Assembly: GCA_016870425.1 (NCBI GenBank)
Contig: VGBQ01000150.1
Coordinates: 1-6,015 of the forward strand
Source of the DNA: Actinomycetota bacterium
GTDB taxonomy: Bacteria > Actinomycetota > Actinomycetes > S36-B12
DNA: 6,015 nt
Direction of reading: 5' to 3'
A program made the position numbers and the translations under genes. Positions 1-5,819 of the stretch are shown piece by piece; position 1 is the first letter of the stretch; the number at the start of each line of letters is the position of its first letter. The notes beneath the pieces are model-generated. The model was not told the DNA's origin, searched no databases, and saw only the letters and a program-made list of their open reading frames with translations.

Positions 1-1
1 T

Positions 2-667
2 CCGCTACCCGTTGCCGCCCTGTGGGGAGTGGGGGAGCGCACCGAGGAGCGGCTCGTCTCCCTCGGCCTGCGGACCGTGGGCGACATCGCGCACACCCCG
101 GTCGACACCCTGACGCGGGCCCTGGGCCAGGCATCAGGCCAGCGCCTGCACGATCTCGCGTGGGGACGTGATGACCGCGACGTCGTGCCCGACGCGGCAG
201 AGAAGAGCATCGGCAACGAGGAAACCTTCGCTCGCGACGTCGACGATCCTGAGGTCATCGCGCGCGAGATCCTGCGCCTGGCGCAGAAGGTCGCCGCACG
301 CGCCCGATGCCACGGCATCCGCGGCCGCACAGTCGTCCTCAAGGTGCGCTTCGCCGACTTCACCACCATCACCCGGTCGCGCACGCTCGATGCCCCGACC
401 GACGTGGGCCAGGTCATCTACGACACCGCGAGCGATCTCTACGCCGCCCTGCGCCTACAGCGTGCGCGGATCCGACTCGTCGGCGTGCGACTGGAGGGCC
501 TGGTCGATCTCGAGGGGAGCGCCGAGCAGTTGCTCTTCGACGACGGGCTCAGCGCCTCTCCGATCGACCGCCGGGCCGCCGAAGTGGCCGCCGATCGCCT
601 CCGGGAGCGCTTCGGCCACGACGTCGTCCGACCCGCCCGCCTCTGGGTCGAGGACGACCCGGACTGA
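2..667 (+). CDS. dinB: DNA polymerase IV (Y-family, DinB), C-terminal half; 5' end outside window
   Basis: This is the C-terminal 221 residues of a Y-family translesion polymerase, which inserts nucleotides opposite damaged template bases in the cytoplasm. The frame is open from base 2 to the TGA at 665-667, and the start and catalytic palm domain lie to the left. Visible residues 1-11 (PLPVAALWGVG) open the thumb helix-hairpin-helix (GVGERTEERL, then LGLRTVGDIA, about residues 9-33). Residues about 60-175 match the little-finger domain, beginning KSIGNEETF, with the beta-strand pattern VVLKVRFADFTTITRSRTL and IRLVGVRLEGL. Near the end, Q176-LLF resembles a shortened beta-clamp binding peptide (usual form QLxLF). 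Full-length family members are roughly 400-460 residues, so about half is missing here. No frameshift is visible. The catalytic acidic residues cannot be checked. The DUF3040 gene follows on the same strand after 134 bp with its own promoter signals, so the two need not be co-transcribed. The family call is secure. Confidence 0.95.
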   Translation, partial: PLPVAALWGVGERTEERLVSLGLRTVGDIAHTPVDTLTRALGQASGQRLHDLAWGRDDRDVVPDAAEKSIGNEETFARDVDDPEVIAREILRLAQKVAARARCHGIRGRTVVLKVRFADFTTITRSRTLDAPTDVGQVIYDTASDLYAALRLQRARIRLVGVRLEGLVDLEGSAEQLLFDDGLSASPIDRRAAEVAADRLRERFGHDVVRPARLWVEDDPD

Positions 668-699
668 CCGGGCCACGAGGGGCCGCCCCTGGGTCCCGG
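668..699 (+). terminator. GC-rich hairpin directly after dinB stop, possible terminator
   Basis: Immediately after the dinB TGA there is an inverted repeat. The inner arms AGGGG (678-682) and CCCCT (686-690) close a three-base loop, CCG. The outer arms CCGGG (668-672) and CCCGG (695-699) enclose an internal loop. No T-run follows, so it is not a canonical intrinsic terminator. In high-GC actinobacteria, hairpins without a U-tract have been proposed to end or stabilise transcripts. Short stems arise easily by chance at this base composition, so the call is tentative. Confidence 0.3.
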
Positions 700-743
700 C
701 GACACCCCATCGAGGGCCACGCCGGGCAAATGACCCCGCCGGG

Positions 744-772
744 TTTCCAGATGGGCCCGACATGCCTATCCT
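744..772 (+). promoter_or_regulatory. Putative sigma-70-type promoter for the DUF3040 gene
   Basis: The -35-like hexamer TTTCCA (744-749, four of six bases matching TTGACA) lies 17 bp upstream of the -10-like hexamer TATCCT (767-772, matching the actinobacterial TANNNT pattern). The spacing is optimal for a housekeeping sigma factor. Transcription would begin near 779-780, leaving a leader of about 22 nt that carries the ribosome binding site. The gap between dinB and the DUF3040 gene is otherwise GC-rich, so these AT-containing hexamers stand out. No operator was recognised. The call is sequence-based only. Confidence 0.5.
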
Positions 773-788
773 GTGAGGGAGCCCACGA

Positions 789-795
789 GGGGAGG
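789..795 (+). promoter_or_regulatory. Shine-Dalgarno that sets the GTG start of the DUF3040 gene
   Basis: GGGGAGG, a close match to the anti-Shine-Dalgarno core, ends 6 nt before the GTG at 802-804. It decides the start: the same frame is open much further upstream, into dinB, but only from this GTG does the protein begin with the family's typical N-terminus (MPLSEHEQRLL). Confidence 0.75.
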
Positions 796-801
796 TCCGC
801 A

Positions 802-1221
802 GTGCCGCTGTCCGAGCACGAGCAACGTCTGCTGGAGCAGATGGAGCGCGCCCTCTATGCGGAGGACCCGAAGTTCGCCACCTCCCTGCGCAGTGGCGCG
901 GGCGCCAAGGCGAGCCGTGGACGCGCCGCCTTCGGCGTGCTGGTCCTGCTCGCAGGAGTCACCCTCCTCATGCTCGGCGCGATCCTGCCCCTCATCGCTC
1001 TCGGGGTCGCGGGCTTCATCGTCATGATCGTCGGGGCGACCCTGGCCTACCTCGGACTGCGCGGCCGTCCCGCCGCGCCCGCTGCCGAGGGCGACAGCGC
1101 TCCCGAGGCAGCACCGAGCACGAGCACGGGTACGCCGCGTCGCGCGCCGAAGCAGTCATCGGGATTCATGGATCGCCTCGAGGACCGGTGGCGCAAGCGA
1201 CGCGACGACGGCCCGCAGTAG
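802..1221 (+). CDS. DUF3040 family small membrane protein
   Basis: This 139-residue protein starts at GTG 802, chosen for the strong Shine-Dalgarno just upstream and because the family N-terminal signature (PLSEHEQRLLEQMERAL, then DPKFATSLR, residues 2-30) begins there. That amphipathic, charged segment is the hallmark of DUF3040, an actinobacterial family whose function is unknown. Two hydrophobic helices follow at about residues 43-62 and 64-84, separated by a single proline-containing turn, so the protein is probably a hairpin in the cytoplasmic membrane with both ends cytoplasmic. The tail (about 85-139) is low-complexity, rich in Ala/Pro/Ser/Thr, and ends in a charged stretch (RLEDRWRKRRDD). 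It has its own likely promoter at 744-772. It stops 43 bp from the convergent end of the transglutaminase gene, and that junction (1222-1264) shows no clear terminator. In related genomes this gene often lies near dinB and mraZ, which suggests an envelope or division link. That link is inference. Confidence 0.9.
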   Translation: MPLSEHEQRLLEQMERALYAEDPKFATSLRSGAGAKASRGRAAFGVLVLLAGVTLLMLGAILPLIALGVAGFIVMIVGATLAYLGLRGRPAAPAAEGDSAPEAAPSTSTGTPRRAPKQSSGFMDRLEDRWRKRRDDGPQ

Positions 1222-1264
1222 CCCCTGCCGGCATCCAGCAGCGGCCCCTCCTTCACCTGACCAG

Positions 1265-3562
1265 CTAGACCCCCGCCGTGGGTCGTGCACCCTCCAGCGA
1301 ACTCTCGCTCAGGCCCCCACCCCAGAGCGAGGCCGGCGCGAGGCGGGCACGCACCCGACGCGAGCGCACTGCCGCGCGGTCAGCGGCACGGCGCAGGACC
1401 GCGAGGTCGGCCCGCAGCTCAGCCGGAGAGGGCGCGATGAATTCCATCGTCGGCGGTGCGTATCTCACCTGCTCGATCCACCACACGAGGCGACGCATGG
1501 CTGCGCGCTCGGACTCGCCCAGCGTCACCTGCCGGCCGAGGGAGTTGGCCGCCTCGCGCGGGGTCTGCGCGCGGGACCAGGCCCACCCGAAGTCGGTCAC
1601 GCTGTCACCCAGATCACGCCACGTGGCCTCGATGCGCACCCGAGCATCCGTGCGCGACGTCCGGCGTCGGCGCCGCCACGCGACGATGATCATCGGCAGG
1701 GTGACGAGCACTGCCAGGCCCGCGAGCGCGGCGACGATGAGCAGGGTCGGGGGGCCACCGGGCCCCGCTCCGGCGACGGGAGCCGCGACATCGGGGGCCT
1801 GCGGCTGGGGGACCTCGTCGGGCACCGGGGCTTCCGGTGTGTCGCTGTCCACCCGATCGCGGGAGTAGTCCGGCTGCACGACTCCCGCCCCGATGCGCGG
1901 AGTCGGCTCGAACCACACCCACCCGATCCCGGCAAACCACAGCTCCGGCCACGCGTGGGCGTTGCGTGCCTGCACGACGTACTCGCCATCGTCGGTGAGA
2001 CGACCGCCGGTGAACCCCACGACGACGCGCGAGGGGATGCCCACGGCGCGGGCCATCAGTGCCATCGTGCCGGCGAACTGCTGGCAGTAGCCGATGCGCT
2101 CCTCCAGGAAGGACTCCAGGGGATCCGCCCCCGGAGGAGTCACGACGTTGGTGCTGTAGGAGAAGCCGCCGTCATCGGTGAACCAGTCCACCAGCGCGCG
2201 GGCGCGGGCATAGGGAGTCTGCGCACCCGCCGTCACCTCATCGGCGAGGGTGGCCAGCGTCGGCGAGAGCGTGTCCGGCAGTTGGAGGTAGGGCAGCAGG
2301 CTGTCGGGTGCACGCTTGGTCGCCGCGCGCAACTCCGCTCGTGTCGGATCGATGTCGTACGCCGCGACGGCATAGGCCGCATCGCGACTGGAGACTCCAA
2401 CGCCGCCGACGGTTCGTGCCTGGGGATCCCAGGTCCAGCGCTCGTCGAGTGCTTCGCCGGCGGGAGTGATGACCGAGCCGGCGTAGGGGACGGGCAATTG
2501 AGCGTTGTCCAGGTCGCTGATCCGCACATCCCAGGTGGACTCGCCGATGTCGGCGACTCCCGCGAGATCGGGCGGCCCGAGCGGCTCCGTGACCGGCACG
2601 CGAATGGGAGCCTCACTGGGGCGCCAGGTCACGCCATCGAAGGTGTCGAGGGCGACGAGCCGGAGGTAGCCCGGTGACGGCGCCGTCGTGCGGTAGCGCA
2701 GCACCTCGCGCTCGGGGTTGTCGACGAGATCACGCCGCAGCGAGGCGAAGGGATCGACGCTCACCGGGCCGTCGCCTCCGATCCCGGGGCGGTCGCCGGA
2801 GGGGCTCACCCACACGGGCTCGCTCAGTCCCGGGATCGCCGTCGGCAGCAGCAGTGCGACGACGACCGCGACCAGGCCGACCTGCAGGGCAGCGGCACCG
2901 GCGGAGGCACGCGGTCGCGGCATGCGGGGATGCGCGCGCGGCCCTGCCTGGGCGCCGGGCCGCCGCGTGAGCAGCGGCCCCCAGGCGCGCGCGTCGTCGC
3001 GTGCGTCGGCGGCGAGGAGGAGTAGCCACCCGATGACGGCCAGCGGCAGCAGCCACCACGGCACGCCACCGCGGACGACCGCGGCCGGGAGGGCGAAGAC
3101 GAGGAGCAGCGGTATGCCGGCCAGCGCCGGCAGGCGCAGGGTGACCCCGATCGTGTCCACGGTGAGAGCGACCAAGCCGATGCCACCCACGGAGAGCAGG
3201 ACGAGGGTCTCGGTCGTCGGCACCGGGGCGAGAGCGACCTCGGCCTCGGCGAGGCCGATGCGGGTGAGGTCCTGCAGCTCCGCCAGGGCGACCGGGCCGG
3301 GCAGGAAGCCCCAGGCTGCCGCGGGCTGGGCGAACATCACCGTCAGCAGGGTCAGGAGTGCGAGGAGCTGCAGGACGGGTTGCAGGGGAGCGGGCAGTGC
3401 CACCGCGCGCGATGCGGCACCCGCGACGGCCATGAGCACGATGGCCAGGGCGGTGGGCAGGATCCAGCGCCCGGAGTCGAAGAGCGGGACGACGCTCAGC
3501 GACGCGGTCATCGTGGCGATGGCGGCGGCGATGGTGGCCGCGGGCCTCATGCGGGCGATCAT
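1265..3562 (-). CDS. TgpA-like membrane transglutaminase (DUF3488 - transglutaminase core - DUF4129)
   Basis: This 765-residue protein starts at ATG 3562-3560, which overlaps the upstream TGA by one base (TGATG). The frame stays open to 3955, but that stretch lies inside the DUF58 gene and reads as low-complexity Arg/Gly/Pro, so I exclude it. Seven hydrophobic helices lie at about residues 8-28, 34-50, 62-87, 118-138, 144-163, 167-185 and 222-243 (DUF3488/TgpA N-terminal region). A large, probably extracytoplasmic part follows. It contains the papain-like transglutaminase core with Cys493 (IGYCQQFAG) and His536 (NAHAWPELWF). The third triad position is Glu552 (WFEPTP) instead of the common Asp. 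A last helix at about 603-626, closed by WRRRRR, returns to the cytoplasm, where a DUF4129-like region lies (about 639-706, VWWIEQVRYAP). Members may cleave or cross-link envelope proteins or peptides; the substrate is unknown. It is the last gene of the MoxR-DUF58-TgpA operon. A GGGGG tract 7 nt upstream is its only Shine-Dalgarno candidate. Confidence 0.93.
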   Translation of the reverse strand: MIARMRPAATIAAAIATMTASLSVVPLFDSGRWILPTALAIVLMAVAGAASRAVALPAPLQPVLQLLALLTLLTVMFAQPAAAWGFLPGPVALAELQDLTRIGLAEAEVALAPVPTTETLVLLSVGGIGLVALTVDTIGVTLRLPALAGIPLLLVFALPAAVVRGGVPWWLLPLAVIGWLLLLAADARDDARAWGPLLTRRPGAQAGPRAHPRMPRPRASAGAAALQVGLVAVVVALLLPTAIPGLSEPVWVSPSGDRPGIGGDGPVSVDPFASLRRDLVDNPEREVLRYRTTAPSPGYLRLVALDTFDGVTWRPSEAPIRVPVTEPLGPPDLAGVADIGESTWDVRISDLDNAQLPVPYAGSVITPAGEALDERWTWDPQARTVGGVGVSSRDAAYAVAAYDIDPTRAELRAATKRAPDSLLPYLQLPDTLSPTLATLADEVTAGAQTPYARARALVDWFTDDGGFSYSTNVVTPPGADPLESFLEERIGYCQQFAGTMALMARAVGIPSRVVVGFTGGRLTDDGEYVVQARNAHAWPELWFAGIGWVWFEPTPRIGAGVVQPDYSRDRVDSDTPEAPVPDEVPQPQAPDVAAPVAGAGPGGPPTLLIVAALAGLAVLVTLPMIIVAWRRRRRTSRTDARVRIEATWRDLGDSVTDFGWAWSRAQTPREAANSLGRQVTLGESERAAMRRLVWWIEQVRYAPPTMEFIAPSPAELRADLAVLRRAADRAAVRSRRVRARLAPASLWGGGLSESSLEGARPTAGV

Positions 3563-4770
3563 CAGCGCGCCCCCGTCATGATCGCGTCGTCCGTGGCGGC
3601 CTGCCAGGCCGACGCGATGCTCTCGGGGGAGGGTCCGATCGTGGCGGCGTGCCAGCCATGCGCGCGGGTGCGGGCCAGGGCCTCGCGCGCATCCAGCCCG
3701 GGAGCACCCCACGCCATCACATCGACGATGAAGGCCAGGCAGCGATGGTGCACGAGCGGCACGCGGCGCACGGCATCGCGCGTGCTCTGGATCACGAGCA
3801 CGGACAGGTCCGACCCGGTGCGCAGCGCGGGGCCGTCGTCGCCGGCCACCGGCTGGACCATGGCCAGCGCATCGAGCACGCGGGCCTGTCCGGCGGCCCC
3901 CTCGGCCTGGGCCACCAGGCAACGTCCGTCGAGGGACTCCACGCGCACTGCCCATCCGCGAGACAGGAGATGGGCGTTGACGCTGGCCGCCATGCTCAGG
4001 GCGACCTCGAGCGGTGATCGCGGCCCACCGATGCCGTCATCGGCCAAGTCGATGGTGATCGTCGCGTGGCGCGTCCAGGGCTGCTCCTCGCGTCGCACGA
4101 GGAGTTCGTCACTGTGCGCCGACGCGCGCCAGTGGATGCGGCGGAGGTCATCGCCGGGCCGGTAGTCACGCGGGATGATGTCGTCGTCGCCGCCGGAGCT
4201 GAGGGCCGAAGAAGCGCGATCGCCGCGACCGCGCTGATCGGCGTCGACGGCCCCGTCGAGGGCGTAGACCCTCGGCACGACGAGGACACTCTGCGTCGAG
4301 CGGAACGCGCGGGTGAGTCGCACCAGGCCGAAGGGATCCACGGCGGTCACGGAGAGGGGCCCGACGTCGTAGCGGCCCCGCTGTGACGCCTCGAGGGGGA
4401 AGGTGGTCGAACGGGACCCGCCGCCCTCGACGTGCTCGAGCACCCGGTCGATCGACGGGCCCAGGTGCGGGTCCACCTGCTCGCGCAGCAGCAGGGTGGA
4501 GGTGCGACGACGCGCCAGATTGGTCACGGTGAGGGTGGCCTGCGCGGTGCTGCCGACCGGCACGTGCGTGGGGGTGACGCTGCGCTCGGCGCCCAGTCGG
4601 AAGTGGGTGCGCGAGGCGAGCCACACCGACACGAGAGGCAGGGCAAGCAGGAGTACGGCGATGCGCAGCACGTCGCGCTGGCCCGACAGGGCCGCCCCGC
4701 AGCCCAGGCCGAGCCCCACGGCGATGAGGGCCTTGCCCCGGAATGTCAGGGCGGCGAGGGCACGCCTCAT
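3562..4770 (-). CDS. DUF58 domain-containing membrane-anchored protein
   Basis: This protein has 402 residues. The ATG at 4770 overlaps the moxR stop in an ATGA arrangement, and there is no Shine-Dalgarno, so translation is probably coupled to moxR. Two N-terminal hydrophobic helices (about residues 14-30 and 34-53) anchor it, with the remainder probably cytoplasmic. Residues about 60-160 form a beta-rich segment ending in the family's conserved GRYDVGPLSV and DPFGL (145-149). The DUF58 signature follows at about 200-217: RDYRPGDDLRRIHWRAS. The C-terminal third resembles a von Willebrand A fold, but the expected metal-binding DxSxS reads D241-LADD, so an intact MIDAS is absent. DUF58 proteins are nearly always paired with MoxR ATPases and are thought to be their membrane partners. 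Here it is the middle gene, ending with a one-base overlap on the transglutaminase start. The precise biochemical role is not known. Confidence 0.94.
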   Translation of the reverse strand: MRRALAALTFRGKALIAVGLGLGCGAALSGQRDVLRIAVLLLALPLVSVWLASRTHFRLGAERSVTPTHVPVGSTAQATLTVTNLARRRTSTLLLREQVDPHLGPSIDRVLEHVEGGGSRSTTFPLEASQRGRYDVGPLSVTAVDPFGLVRLTRAFRSTQSVLVVPRVYALDGAVDADQRGRGDRASSALSSGGDDDIIPRDYRPGDDLRRIHWRASAHSDELLVRREEQPWTRHATITIDLADDGIGGPRSPLEVALSMAASVNAHLLSRGWAVRVESLDGRCLVAQAEGAAGQARVLDALAMVQPVAGDDGPALRTGSDLSVLVIQSTRDAVRRVPLVHHRCLAFIVDVMAWGAPGLDAREALARTRAHGWHAATIGPSPESIASAWQAATDDAIMTGAR

Positions 4771-5723
4771 GCGCTCGCGGGCAGGGGCACGCGGGCGACG
4801 AGCTCGGCGACGATGTCGGGTGCGGTCGTGCGCGACAGGTGCGCGTCCGTCGTCAGCACGAGACGGTGAGCCAGGACGGGCGAGGCCAGGCGCTGGACGT
4901 CGTCGGGCAGCACATGGCCCCGGCCCGCCAGGGCCGCGGAGGCACGTGCAGCGCGCAGCAGGTGGAGGGCAGCCCGCGGGGATGCCCCCAGGCGCACGAG
5001 GGGGTGCTGACGCGTGGCGGCGACCAGGTCGACGACGTAGGCGTCGATGGCCGGCGCGACGTAGACCTGCCGGACAGCATCGATCATCGCCCGCACTTCG
5101 GCGGCATCGGTCACGGCCGTGACGGATTCGAGTGGCTCGTCGGCGCTGTGCGCCTGGAGCATCGCGATCTCCGATGCGCGATCGGGATAGCCCATGTGTG
5201 CGCGCGCCATGAAGCGGTCGCGCTGCGCCTCCGGCAAGGGGTAGGTGCCTTCCATCTCGGCGGGGTTCTGCGTCGCGATGACCATGAACGGTCGGCCGAG
5301 GAGGTAGGTCGTGCCGTCAACGGTCACCTGTCCTTCCTCCATGCACTCCAGCAGCGCGGACTGCGTCTTGGGGGAGGCGCGGTTGATCTCATCACCGAGC
5401 ACGATGTTGGCGAAGACGGCCCCGGGCTTGAACTCGAAGTCGCGGGTCTCACGGTTGAAGACACTCACGCCGACGACATCGCCCGGGAGCAGGTCGGGGG
5501 TGAATTGGATGCGGCGCACGGAGCAGCCCAGTGCGCGGGCGAGCGACTTGGCCAGCATCGTCTTGCCGACCCCGGGGACATCCTCGATGAGCAGATGGCC
5601 CCCGGCTAGGAGGACCGTCACGGCCAGTCGCACGGTCTCGGGCTTGCCCGCGATGACGGACTGGACGGCGGTGCCGACGCGCGCGGCGGCCTCGACGGAA
5701 GCGGTGGAGGCCTCGGAAGTCAT
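4767..5723 (-). CDS. MoxR-family AAA+ ATPase
   Basis: This 318-residue cytoplasmic AAA+ ATPase of the MoxR group is a presumed chaperone that uses ATP to mature or remodel a partner complex. Visible motifs are Walker A (DVPGVGKT, 48-55), the following FTPDLLPGDVVG (74-85), Walker B (VLGDEINRA, 108-116), sensor 1 (IATQNP, 149-154), the arginine-finger segment PEAQRDRF (164-171) and the sensor 2 arginine in GASPRAA (Arg250) within the C-terminal lid. All key residues are intact and the length is normal for the family. The start at ATG 5723 gives the usual short N-terminal extension. No Shine-Dalgarno precedes it, and a -10-like GACAAT ends 5 nt upstream, so the mRNA may be leaderless. It is the first gene of the operon, overlaps the DUF58 gene by 4 nt, and very likely acts with the DUF58 protein. 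The symbol moxR is used loosely for this family, so I leave it blank. Confidence 0.96.
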   Translation of the reverse strand: MTSEASTASVEAAARVGTAVQSVIAGKPETVRLAVTVLLAGGHLLIEDVPGVGKTMLAKSLARALGCSVRRIQFTPDLLPGDVVGVSVFNRETRDFEFKPGAVFANIVLGDEINRASPKTQSALLECMEEGQVTVDGTTYLLGRPFMVIATQNPAEMEGTYPLPEAQRDRFMARAHMGYPDRASEIAMLQAHSADEPLESVTAVTDAAEVRAMIDAVRQVYVAPAIDAYVVDLVAATRQHPLVRLGASPRAALHLLRAARASAALAGRGHVLPDDVQRLASPVLAHRLVLTTDAHLSRTTAPDIVAELVARVPLPASA

Positions 5724-5813
5724 GGTCGATTGTCACCCGGCACGCCCGCCGGGGCCACCCCGGAGGCCGACCCCGAGGCGGCAGGGGCCCCTCATGGCGG
5801 CCATGATGACCCC
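5724..5813. promoter_or_regulatory. Divergent promoter region between the moxR operon and maoC-like gene
   Basis: This 90-bp gap must hold both promoters. On the minus strand GACAAT (5734-5729) is a one-mismatch fit to TANNNT and lies 5 nt before the moxR ATG. On the plus strand CATGAT (5802-5807), also one mismatch, lies 6 nt before the ATG at 5814, placing a predicted +1 on its A. Neither gene has a Shine-Dalgarno at normal distance, so leaderless transcripts, common in actinobacteria, would explain both. I see no convincing -35 for either. The hexamers are weak matches, so the exact sites are tentative, though the region's role as a promoter is nearly forced by gene orientation. Confidence 0.45.
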
Positions 5814-5819
5814 ATGGGG
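5783..5819. repeat. Three stacked palindromes ending on the maoC-like start codon
   Basis: Three short inverted repeats lie almost back to back: AGGGGCCCCT (5783-5792, perfect), CATGGC-G-GCCATG (5793-5805, 6-bp arms around one base) and CCCCATGGGG (5810-5819, perfect, containing the start codon at 5814-5816). The second overlaps the -10 candidate of the plus-strand gene. They could be an operator for a dimeric regulator or an RNA structure, or chance in GC-rich DNA. The sequence itself is certain and the function is not. Confidence 0.4.

Noticed and set aside
307..801. Upstream in-frame extension of the DUF3040 gene into dinB
   Set aside because: The extension is Arg/Pro-rich frame-shadow sequence. 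The strong Shine-Dalgarno at 789-795 and the conserved N-terminus fix the start at GTG 802.
1222..1256. Minus-strand AAGGAGG with a downstream ATG at the convergent junction
   Set aside because: The Shine-Dalgarno-like stretch looks good, but the reading frame after it is antisense to the DUF3040 gene and shows no protein character. It is likely coincidence.
3563..3955. Extra 131 codons in frame upstream of the transglutaminase gene
   Set aside because: They lie entirely inside the DUF58 gene in another frame and give an Arg/Gly/Pro-rich sequence without family similarity. The ATG at 3562 gives a normal DUF3488 N-terminus and a tight operon overlap.
1278..5609. Many long open frames antisense to the minus-strand operon
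   Set aside because: High-GC coding DNA lacks stops in antisense frames. These translations are low-complexity and match no family, whereas the minus-strand products show intact motifs.
5449..5736. Alternative GTG start at 5736 just upstream of moxR
   Set aside because: It is in a different frame from moxR and its product is Arg-rich shadow sequence.
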